Below are positions 23,780-32,518 of a DNA stretch of 64,000 bases, piece by piece (position 1 is the stretch's first letter; each line of letters starts with the position of its first letter). The DNA lies in the NCBI GenBank assembly GCA_023213315.1, contig JAKCPI010002627.1, positions 56,618-120,617 on the forward strand, in the 5' to 3' direction. This DNA comes from Euborellia annulipes (lineage: Eukaryota; Arthropoda; Insecta; Dermaptera; Anisolabididae). The notes below the pieces were generated by a model. It was given only the letters and a program-made list of their open reading frames with translations. It did no database searches and was not told the DNA's origin. A program made the translations under genes and the position numbers.

Positions 23780-24075
23780 TTAATGTCCGCTAGATTGCAG
23801 CACTAATCAACACCCAGCCTACTTCTTCTATCCTAGCCTTATTCCCGCTATGCGGAGTCGGCGGACCTCACTCCAGCCCTATCATGCGTTTTTCGGCCGA
23901 GAACGAATAGAACAGGCCGGCCTGTCGCACGGTCTGACGCCTGCTGAAAAAAGACACACATACAAAGGAACTGAAGGACTGCCTGCCCCATCTCAGGCAG
24001 CTTGTGGTCAACAAGATGTGTCCTCCTGGGCCGAAACGAGGGCGTGGCAAAACAGGCAGTAAAAGAGTCTACTTT
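23780..24075. other. GC-rich, coding-like island of unknown identity
   Basis: It stands out by G+C content and codon-like texture. In one plus-strand frame about 40 residues, ending in PPGPKRGRGKTGSKRVYF and a stop near 24077, look protein-like; the overlapping longer frame (23850-24062) does not. It may be a terminal exon, a gene fragment or a transposon piece. The left edge (23785-23840) resembles a degraded unit of the 79-bp satellite family. I cannot assign a function. Confidence 0.25.
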
Positions 24076-24374
24076 TGAATGATGAAGATAGTATATCAGT
24101 GGCGGATCCAGAGAGTTTTCTCGATGATGGGGAGGTAATTAGCTCCTTTACCCCCCCCCTCCTTGTATCCGCCCTTGATATAGGCCTATTTAATTTCCGA
24201 TTTTCAATTCCTGGAAACTTAATTTTACTTTAGAAAATATAATATTTTTTTAATTGATTTTAACTATAAGATTATATATAACAAATTTAATTAATTAATT
24301 GTTAATATTTATATAATGATTATTACCTAATAATATTCTTCATACTTTTTAATTTTATTTTTGAATAAATTTTT

Positions 24375-24775
24375 ATTAAAAAAATATGGTCTTTGTAATA
24401 GGAGTGAACAGGAGAATAGAATAGTAAAGGAGTGTGTTGGCGCCAAAAGAAAAAAATAACCTCCTCTCTGTTTTTGATCTCCGGGTATTAATCATTGGCA
24501 ATATATCATATAAATTAAAACGATATCTCGGGCTAATTAGTGCTGCGACCCTGTGGAGGCTTTTAGAATTATAAGTATAATTTTTAAACTTATCACAAGA
24601 GTGCAGCACAAATCAGATATTTTATTCAATTATAAAGATTTATATTATATACCCGGAGATCATAAACAGAGTTTTTTTTTTTTTTTTTTTTTTTTTGGCG
24701 CCAACACACTCCTTTACTATTCTATTCTCCTGTTCACTCCTGTTACAAAGACATGTTTTTTTATATAAATAATTT
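24375..24775. repeat. Inverted repeat, about 110-bp arms
   Basis: 'gaacaggagaatagaatagtaaagg' (24406) and 'gtgttggcgccaa' (24434) are answered by 'ggcgccaacacactcctttac' (24697) and 'attctcctgttcac' (24725). 'gatctccgggtat' (24476) is answered by 'acccggagatcat' (24651). The loop is about 150 bp. A T-run lies at 24671-24696. Confidence 0.65.
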
Positions 24776-25240
24776 TATTAAAAAATATAATTAAAACGTA
24801 TGAAGAATAAAAATATATTAATAATTACATTCCATTGATTGATTATATTCAGGGATGGGCGTTAATCAGTTACATGTATTTGAAATACAAGATACCAAAT
24901 ACAATAATAATTGGTATCTTGTAACTCGTTACAGAATTGGCAAAGTAATTGGTACCTTGTATTTCGTTACATTTTTTAGTAATTGGTATCTGAAATTCGA
25001 GATACCAAATACTTTTTTTTTTATTTGCCGCAGTGTAAAAAAAAAGTCTTGCAGAGGGAGCTGAAATCGTTTTAATTTATTTAATATTACTGTATGTAAT
25101 CGTCGTGTGGGTTCTCTGCTCCGGATCTTAGTAAAAACCAGTAAAGAGAAGTCAATCAAACCGCCAAATTTTCACTCTTCGTTAAAAAGCTTTTTTGCTT
25201 TCTTCTTTCAACCAGCTCTCAACGACTAAATCTTTGTTCT

Positions 25241-25334
25241 TCTGCCCCAGTTGAAAGATTGTTTTCATTTGCGGGTTTATTCATTCTCCATCAAGGTCCA
25301 GATTATCCGACAAAACTTTTGAAAACTTGGTTTT
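25241..25334 (+). pseudogene. hAT transposase C-terminal (dimerisation) fragment, frameshifted
   Basis: Frame 1 from 25241 reads SAPVERLFSFAGLF. From 25285, two bases out of phase, it continues SPSRSRLSDKTFENLVF. Together these match the order of the conserved C-terminal dimerisation region of hAT transposases (SAPVERLFS..G, then LSD..FE.L). The phase break and the loss of everything upstream make it a pseudogene. It confirms the superfamily inferred from the 8-bp duplication. Confidence 0.8.
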
Positions 25335-25472
25335 TTGAAACCTTTTCATATTTTTATAAATAAATTTTTTTTAGTGTCATGAATAATTTTATTGTTTTCG
25401 ATTTTCCAAAGGTATTCTCCAATATAAGTTTAGCTGCCACTTTCCTAAACTAAATTTATTTAGGGTTCCAGA

Positions 25473-25810
25473 TAGAGCCCTGCACGGGCCGATTTTTTTT
25501 GGCCAGGACCGGCCCGTGTCCGTATTTTTTTGACTTCCCGCCCGTACCCGGCCCGTAATTTTTTACCATTCTTCAGGTCCGCCCGGAATTTTTTCAAACC
25601 CGCCCATTCCCGCCCGAGATTTAGTGAATGAATGAACGAATGTCTAGCAATTTTTAAATAAAATTTCATTTGCATGCCCGTCCGCCCGAACCCGTTTATT
25701 TAGACTTGCTACCCTCCCGTATCCGCCCGTAATTTTTTCATGGCCTCCAAAGCCCGCGGGCCGGGCGGGTAACGGGCCTACGGGCCAACCCGTATCCGTG
25801 CAGGGCTCTA
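25473..25810. mobile_element. hAT-like MITE nested in a hAT relic, TSD GTTCCAGA
   Basis: The ends are TAGAGCCCTGCACGG and CCGTGCAGGGCTCTA (perfect 15/15), flanked by GTTCCAGA at 25465-25472 and 25811-25818, exact 8/8. The interior is GC-rich with repeated CCCGCCCG motifs. It is non-coding; the two minus-strand open frames across it come from those repeats. Confidence 0.9.
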
Positions 25811-26354
25811 GTTCCAGAATTACCCTTCCAAAAAGTATTTTAAAATCAAGGAAAAATTTGTTTGTAATTGGTATTTTCAATGTATTTGAAATACGTAATT
25901 GGTATCTTGTATCTCGTTACACAAACCCGTGAATAATTGGTATCTTGTATTTCGTTACAAAAATCTGAAGTAATTGGTATTTTGTATCTCGTTACTCAAA
26001 ATCGAGTAACTTGCCCATCCCTGATTATATTAATAAATACATTTGTTATTGTCAAAAACAATTTTTTTTTTCTAAATTAAATACAAGATTTCAAAGTTAT
26101 TAATTATTCCACAGAAATACTGAAAAACGAAATGCGTAGCGCTATATATATATTTTAGAAAATAAAGGTAGGTTTTAAGGATATTTTGCTGAAAATAAAT
26201 ATTTTACTAAGAAATATTGGTTTTTAACATTTGAGAAATAAAACCGAAACCTCTCAAAATCAGCACCTAGAGAAAAACGGTATTGTGCCTCTGGCGCGAG
26301 TTAAACTCGCTACTCCACTGAAACCCCAGTGTTCATGTATTATTTCATGTTTTC

Positions 26355-27575
26355 ATTAAACTCCGCTAGAGTGTAGCACTAATTAATACCTCCTACCTAC
26401 ATTAACGAGTTCAGCCTTATTTCATTTGTTTTCATGAATCTCCGCTAGAGTGTAGCACCAATTAATACCTCCTGCCTACATTAACGAGTTCACCCTTATT
26501 TCATTTGTTTTCATTAATCTCCGCTAGAGTGTAGCACTAATTAATACCTCCTACCTACATTAACGAGTTCAGCCTTATTTCATTTGTTTTCATGAATCTC
26601 CGCTAGAGTGTAGCACCAATTAATACCTCCTGCCTACATTAACGAGTTCACCCTTATTTCATTTGTTTTCATTAATCTCCGCTAGAGTGTAGCACTAATT
26701 AATACCTCCTACCTACATTAACGAGTTCAGCCTTATTTCATTTGTTTTCATTAATCTCCGCTAGAGTGTAGCACCAATTAATACCTCCTGCCTACATTAA
26801 CGAGTTCACCCTTATTTCATTTGTTTTCATTAATCTCCGCTAGAGTGTAGCACTAATTAATACCTCCTACCTACATTAACGAGTTCAGCCTTATTTCATT
26901 TGTTTTCATGAATCTCCGCTAGAGTGTAGCACCAATTAATACCTCCTGCCTACATTAACGAGTTCACCCTTATTTCATTTGTTTTCATTAATCTCCGCTA
27001 GAGTGTAGCACTAATTAATACCTCCTACCTACATTAACGAGTTCAGCCTTATTTCATTTGTTTTCATGAATCTCCGCTAGAGTGTAGCACCTAGGAACCG
27101 ACCGAATATTCGGTTTCGGTTACGGTTTCGGCCAGTTTCGGCGAAAAATCATGGTTTCGGCCGTAGTTTCGGTTTCGGCCAAAAAGTGGCCGAACCTTTC
27201 GGCCGGCCGAAACCAGAGTCTGAAAAAATGGGATGAGACTCGCATGCAAAAAAAAAATAAAAAAGGTCAAATAATTTGCTCTTGAGGGAGAAAAAATTTT
27301 AGTCTCCCTAAAAAAAGGTAAAATGATTTTCACGGGAGGGAAAAAAAATTCAAAAAAAAAAAAAGTAAAATGAAAAAAAAAATTTTATAGGAAATACAAG
27401 TTTCGGTTTCGGCCGAAACTAAGGTTGAGGCCGAATATTCGGTTTCGGCTGAAAATCTTGTTTCGGTCGCACCCTAGTAGCACCAATTAATACCTCCTGC
27501 CTACATTAACGAGTTCAGCCTTATTTCATTTGTTTTCATTAATCTCCGCTAGAGTGTAGCACTAATCAATACCAA
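26355..27575 (+). repeat. 79-bp tandem array with alternating (158-bp) variants
   Basis: The unit begins CTCCGCTAGAGTGTAGCAC, then 'aattaatacctcct', 'cctacattaacgagttca', 'ccttatttcatttgttttcat'. Unit starts fall at 26361, 26440 and then every 79 bp up to about 27071; about ten units are visible, plus the remainder after the inserted element. Most successive units alternate between two types (cacTaat..cctAcc..ttcaGcc and cacCaat..cctGcc..ttcaCcc), so the amplification unit was probably a 158-bp dimer. Single units occur in dispersed form at 19.2 and 21.9 kb. Confidence 0.9.
27092..27476. mobile_element. hAT-like MITE in the 79-bp array, TSD GTAGCACC
   Basis: Starts TAGGAACCGACCGAATATTC and ends GGTCGCACCCTA, with GTAGCACC at 27084-27091 and 27477-27484, exact 8/8. 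The interior repeats GGTTTCGGCC motifs and an 'aaaaggtaaaatgatttt' segment. It is the same family as 30731-30992 and 36694-37022. Since it interrupts a unit of the array, it inserted after amplification. Confidence 0.9.
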
Positions 27576-27860
27576 CTTACATGCATCAAGTTATACATCG
27601 AATCAAGTGGAATTTTAAGATTCCCTTTTTTGATTAATTATAACTTAAAGATTACATAATAAGAGAATGTTTTGAGGAATTTCTTATGAAAAAAGGGAAT
27701 TAGAAAAAAAAAAGGTTTTTTTTTTTAAACATAAAAATAATAATAACATGGAAAACATAACTTTTTATTATTATATGAATTTGATATACAAATAAAAAAT
27801 AAATAACGTTATTTATAACATAATATATTTGGCAATTGATTGATTTTTTTTTCTGACCTT
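27535..27860 (-). repeat. Partner arm of the repeat at 21615-21940
   Basis: This is the reverse complement of 21615-21940 (landmarks given there). It directly continues the last unit of the 79-bp array, showing that the array grew out of an internal segment of this dispersed element. Confidence 0.7.
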
Positions 27861-29265
27861 TTATATGTAGTAATATGTATATAAATATAATAAATATTCA
27901 TATTTATTTAAGAGGTTTTTTTTTATTATAATTTTCTAAAAAAAAAAAAAATGAATTTGCCCTTCCCGTTTAAAAATAAAATCTATATATATAAAATAGA
28001 TAATAATATTCTATAACAAGTATAAAAATTTCTCTAATGGCATTTGAGACCAGCAACTGCGCATGCGCCTGGTCATTTTATAACAATATTTTTAAAAGAC
28101 ATCAATTTTTGGTGAATTCAACAGAAATACATGTTACATACATTGTGAAACATTTCGACATTTAGTGTGTGAGTTGACAGTTTAGAAAAATGCGTACAGT
28201 CAATGCCAAGAGTGGAGGCAACCAAAGTCCTTTATTTATTTTCATATTGGATTTAGTTGACTATAAGCTTAAAGCGCTGACTGTACCAAGTATTTATACC
28301 AAATCGTATCTGTTAGTGAAACAGTAGGTACAGTGTGTAACAAAATTAAAGCCCACGGGGGCTTAAAATAATATAAAATTTGAATGAATGGGCTTTATTT
28401 TTGACTATGACTGTACCTTTTTTATTTTTGTTTAGTTTTAATTACAGACAAAATTATTTATAGGAATAAAAAGTGACAATAAATGATCATAAAACACTAG
28501 GTCATAAGTTTTAGTATTTCGACATTATTTTCAAAAATGTGTCGAAATTTGTTTATTTTATTGAAATTTAATTTCTGTTAATTTTAATTTAAGACAAATT
28601 TTTTTATAAAAAGATAAAGGCACATGACAAAAAATTATCATAAAACACTAGGTCATAAGTTTCAGTATTTCGACATTATTTTCAAAAATGTGTCAAAATA
28701 CGTTTAGTTTTATTGAAATTTGACTCCCAAGATAGCATTTCAAATATTTTTTTTTTTTTTCGATATAAGCAACTAATAAAATGCCACCAGATTTTTTTTT
28801 TTTTTTGATGTCTTTGTTTTATGGATAATTCACAACCCATATATAAATAATTATTTATTTACAATTGAGCATATGTTTCTTTTTTTTTTTAATCAAAGAA
28901 ATTAGTTGCATTGATTTTTGCGTTTATTGCCACCTACCGGCCTTGATTTGTTTTTTTAACGCATTAAAATAAATATTTACAAAATAAATTTACAAACAAC
29001 CATTTTAGAAAATAAATACTCTATTAATTAAATATGAATAAATTTTTATTCATCTTCTTTGAGCTTTAGGGGATATGTTTAAAAATATTATTACAGATAA
29101 AATTTTTCTATAAAAATAAAAAATGAAGGCACATGACAATCAATTATCATAAAACACTAGGTCATAAGTTTCAGTATTTTGACAAGAGGGTGTCGAATTA
29201 CGTTTATTTTTAATAAATTTATTATTATTGTAATATTTTCAAGATGACACACCAATAAGACTATT
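27861..29265. repeat. Family B fragments and AT-rich spacer
   Basis: Phrases 'aaaacactaggtcataagtttcagtatttcgacatt' recur at about 28490, 28648 and 29152 in direct orientation, the first two about 156 bp apart. They belong to the foldback family B described for 34.6-57 kb. A palindromic TGCGCATGCGC (about 28056) resembles the NRF-1 site consensus but stands alone. No gene was seen. Confidence 0.5.
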
Positions 29266-29624
29266 CTCTAAAAACAGACGTTAAAATAGGTATTAAAAAG
29301 TAATGTAAGCGTTAAAAATAAAAGCTATTCAAAATCACTTCCTCAAATAGCTATTCTGCAAACAAAAACATTAAAGCCAAAGCGTTAACATTTAGTAAAT
29401 AGTGTTAAAAATTAATGTGGGTGTCTTTAATATTTTAACGTCCTGTTTAAAATAAAAAGGGCGTATTTAACCTAAAAAGTAAGGTTATGATTTTGATAGC
29501 TTTGAAATAAAAGCAACAAGTTAACGTCGCTGTTAAAACTTGCATTTTTTTTAACGCTGATTGTATTTACATTATTTTTTAACACCCATTTGTTTATTTT
29601 AAATTTTAACGCCTGTTTTTAGAG
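29266..29624. mobile_element. MITE with CTCTAAAAACAG inverted ends
   Basis: Ends CTCTAAAAACAGACGTTAAAA and the near-complement ..TTTTAACGCCTGTTTTTAGAG. The interior repeats 'gttaaaa' and 'ttaacg' motifs in both orientations. Target duplication is uncertain (ATT/ATT at most), so no superfamily is given. A fragment of the same family is near 12300. Confidence 0.6.
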
Positions 29625-30446
29625 ATTAAAGTATTTTATATTAATAGATTGTAACATATCATCTAGTGTTTTTAATTAACTACCTACTAACTAATTATAT
29701 CACAATATTTCAATGGTTAAGAATTTAAATTTAATATACTATTATTTGAACTAGAGTTAATTTAATGTAATATTTTTTTTTCACTGAATTTCAGTTTAGT
29801 GAAAAAAAATTTATTTTTAAATTAAATCGTTCCAAAATTTTTAATTTAAGTTGAAACAAATTTATGTAGGTAAAATTTTTTTTAAAACACTAGATGATAT
29901 GTTTTAATGGTATTGAGTGGTATTTCGACATTTAGTGTGATATTTTCAGAATTAATATTTTGGTATTCTCACAGTGGCTTTGTGAAAATTACTCAATCTG
30001 TGGATTTAGATGCGACGCCATTGGGCACAGTAGTAGAGCATCCGCCTCTTGTGCTAAAGGGTATAATGTATTTCAATTTAATTGGCCATCCGATGGCCGA
30101 AAAAGACCTTAACTAACTAAAATCAACGAATGCGACATTCTTAAGAAGAATTGGACCTGAGGAAGGTAATAGAATGAGTGACCGAAACGTTGTTTACAAG
30201 TCTTTTATTAATTTAAAGAACACACTAACTTGTAAGTGTCGAAATACCTAATCAAGTCTTTTGAATACCAATAAATTGAAACATATCACTTAGTCTTTTT
30301 ATTTGTTTAATGCTTTAGTTTCACTTTAAATTTTTTTTTTCTAGTCAAGTCCACATTTGGGTATTTTATCAAAAGAAGAGAGCCAATTAAATAACATTCT
30401 TCGAAAAAAGAAATATATTCTTTGTTTAAGGATTTATACTCGTAGA
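29625..30446. repeat. Family B copy with a CTGANGA/GAAA hairpin motif
   Basis: 'acactagatgatatgttttaatgg' (29885) and 'attgaaacatatcacttagtctttt' (30278) are the inverted ends of an approximately 410-bp element. Inside, CCTGAGGAAGGT..GACCGAAACGTT lies at 30156-30191. A short frame at 29907-30116 crosses it and is not supported as a gene. Confidence 0.5.
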
Positions 30447-30730
30447 CAGGGCCGTTTCCAGGGAGGGAGGGAAATGAGGGGTTCGGATCATCCGAAATGC
30501 AATCAATCTCCCCCTAAATGAATAAATTTTAAAGAATATAATAATAGTGGGTGATTTTGTGGCTGTAGATGAGATAACGTTGGAGTTGCGAGGGCGCAAC
30601 CAACCAAGGAGGTGTTTAAACCAATACCCAATCGAGATGTTTCGGGCGAAATCTTATTCTGGATTTGGATTTGATCGATTGAATAAAGATTTCACCGAAA
30701 CGTCACGATTGGTCTTTTATTGGTTTAAAC

Positions 30731-30992
30731 TAGGGTCCGACCGAAACAAGATTTTCAGCCTGAACCGAAACCGAAACTTGTATTTTCTATACAAAATTCA
30801 TATCATTTTACCTTTTCCGTAGCAAAACGAAATTTCTTCCGCACTGAGGAAAATTTTACCTTTTTTTTTTTGGGAAAGCTAAATTTTTTCCCGCACCTTT
30901 TTCGCTTGGGCGGAAAATTAGTCTCATCCCATCTTTTCAAGCTCATATTTCGGCTGGTTTTTGACCGAAACCGAATATTCGGTCGGTTCCTA
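30731..30992. mobile_element. hAT-like MITE, TSD GTTTAAAC
   Basis: Starts TAGGGTCCGACCGAAAC and ends ATTCGGTCGGTTCCTA, with GTTTAAAC at 30723-30730 and 30993-31000, exact 8/8 (the target is itself a palindrome). It is in reverse orientation relative to the copies at 27092 and 36694. The interior shares 'accgaaaccg' repeats with them. The surrounding host DNA ('ccaaggaggtgtttaaacc' / 'gtttaaacctccttgg') is a small foldback. Confidence 0.88.
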
Positions 30993-31072
30993 GTTTAAAC
31001 CTCCTTGGTTGCATTCTCGTAAAATATTTTATTTGTCTATATATTTATTTATAATTTTTCTGAATTCCGGGG

Positions 31073-31613
31073 CCCAGACAGCTTGGAATATTACAGTAAT
31101 GTTGCAGCAATATTGCCAATCTTGCTCAATATTGACAATATTGCAGCAATATTGATGCAATATTGTTTCTCGAACAGCAACACTGCCGCAATATTACTGC
31201 AATGTTGCAAAAAGGCGGACATTGGAATATTGCAACAATATTGCTGGAATCAGGGGCGTATATAAGGAGGGGGCGAGGGGGCCCCCCCGAAATTTCCTAA
31301 ATGCATATACATATATAGAAATATAGAGCGAATAATGGGTCTCGCGCCCCCCGCGAAATGTTTGCGCGGCCCCGTGGCAAAAATTTTGCGTCCCTAAAAA
31401 AAAGGTAAAATATTTTTTCGGACGGACGGAAAAAAATTTGGTACCGCGAAAAAAATTTTTTTTCGAGATCAGGCCCCCCTGCGAAAAAAATTTCTATATA
31501 CGCCCCTGGCTGGAATGAGGCTGCAATATCCCTAGCTTGGAATATTGCCGCTGCAATATTGCCAATATTTTGCAAGAATCGCAATATTTCTGCAATAATC
31601 CAAGCTGTCTGGG
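31073..31613. mobile_element. AATATTGC-rich MITE with CCCAGACAGCTTGG ends
   Basis: Ends CCCAGACAGCTTGG and CCAAGCTGTCTGGG are perfect complements. The interior is made of 'gcaatattgc'-type repeats in both directions. It is split by the hAT-like element at 31251-31508. No target duplication can be read because the flanks are G-runs. Confidence 0.7.
31251..31508. mobile_element. hAT-like MITE, TSD GCTGGAAT
   Basis: Ends CAGGGGCGTATATA and TATATACGCCCCTG (perfect 14/14), flanked by GCTGGAAT at 31243-31250 and 31509-31516, exact 8/8. At 258 bp it is non-coding. It contains GC-rich 'gcgcccccc' and 'ccgcgaaa' motifs. Confidence 0.92.
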
Positions 31614-31649
31614 GGGGGGGGGTATCCTGTCTACGGCCCTGCTCGTGTG

Positions 31650-32116
31650 GAAACAAACGTAACTCGACAACACTTTCAGAAAAAAAAAAAAAAAAGATTT
31701 TTGTTTTTGTAAAAATTTTGATTTTATTTAAAATACAAAAAATATATTAATTTAATTTTACATGAAAATTATTTTTTTCGGGGGAATTTTGTAAAAACAA
31801 AATACGTAAATATAGGCTATTCTATAAAATAAAAAGGATTTTTTTTGGGGGGGGGAGAAGAGGGGAGAGGGAGAGAGGGGGGTTGCTTGATTCCCTCCCC
31901 CTCCATGGATCCGCGTCTGATCCAAGTTTAATAGACTTTTCTTCTACATGGTTGTTTTGATGATATTTGAGGGGGGGGGTGAATTTAAAATTAAAAATAT
32001 CACAAAAATTTCTCAAATTAAGTAAGGAGAAAAAAATTTTTTTTTCTCTCATTTTTTTTATTTATATCTTAATATTAATAAATTATTTTAGAAATATCAG
32101 GTTGAAATAATTTTTT
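31650..32116. other. Region downstream of HNF4, no gene seen
   Basis: Contains an A-run (31680-31695) and G-rich patches (31846-31885 and 31970) that look like remnants of hAT-type MITE ends ('ccctccatggatccgcgtctg'). No coding exon was seen. Confidence 0.4.
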
Positions 32117-32122
32117 TTTATT
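32117..32122 (-). terminator. Candidate HNF4 polyadenylation signal AATAAA
   Basis: On the minus strand AATAAA lies 77 nt beyond the HNF4 stop codon. It sits in a small hairpin (CAGGTTGAA / TTCAACCTG, 32098-32129). It is the first such hexamer after the stop, but in DNA this AT-rich the motif is common, so the site is tentative. Confidence 0.4.
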
Positions 32123-32198
32123 CAACCTGTATTTATATTAGAACAGTCTTAGGTGTGAGTGTTTTTTTGTTTTTGTTTTTGTTGTTTTTGTTGTTGTT

Positions 32199-32518
32199 TT
32201 AATAGGAAACATCACCGTCAAGAAGTGGTTCCTGTTTAAACGCAAGACGTGAATAAGCATCATCAGTATGATCAAAACGTTGTGATATTTCACGTAAAAC
32301 AACTTGTGAATGTGACGTGTGTAATGACATTGTATCAGCGGGACTTAACGGTGAACTCGGTGAACTGCTACTTGCGCCGCCGCCGCCAGCGTAACTACTT
32401 GCACCTGTGTCTGTACCAGCGGCCGAAACGTCACCGCCACCGTTGCCAATACTATTCGCCTCACTGCCGTTATTGGGCTGTTGTTGTAATGACGTATTTG
32501 ATGAATCCGCAATTGCGC
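32199..32518 (-). CDS. Hnf4: HNF4 last coding exon: F domain
   Basis: The acceptor GTCGCCAG precedes 32518; an in-frame stop just upstream (32527-32529) rules out a longer exon in this phase. It encodes [20 protein letters not shown], a Gly run, [14 protein letters not shown] and the C-terminus [14 protein letters not shown] before TAA (32201-32199). Low-complexity F domains vary widely; the KQEP..Y end is shared with insect HNF4. The polypyrimidine tract is weak, so the acceptor is good rather than certain. Confidence 0.85.

Larger units (their letters stand above)
24850..26023 (+). mobile_element. hAT element relic with 8-bp TSD ATTATATT
   Basis: The ends are CAGGGATGGGC and GCCCATCCCTG, flanked by ATTATATT at 24842-24849 and 26024-26031, exact 8/8. 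Subterminal 'aattggtatcttgta' motifs are repeated many times on both sides, as is common near hAT ends. The interior keeps a frameshifted piece of transposase (25241-25334). A second hAT-like element is inserted inside it (25473-25810), leaving about 828 bp of its own sequence. Confidence 0.9.
30447..31641. mobile_element. Possible composite element with CAGGGCCGT ends
   Basis: CAGGGCCGT at 30447 and ACGGCCCTG ending at 31641 could be the termini of one older hAT-like element; the flanks CTCGTAGA and CTCGTGTG agree at only 5 of 8 bases. It would contain the three better-supported insertions at 30731-30992, 31073-31613 and 31251-31508. Treat the outer limits as tentative. Confidence 0.35.

Noticed and set aside
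26355..27575. CRISPR-like appearance of the regular 79-bp array
   Set aside because: Units are contiguous with no unique spacers, and the genome is clearly eukaryotic.
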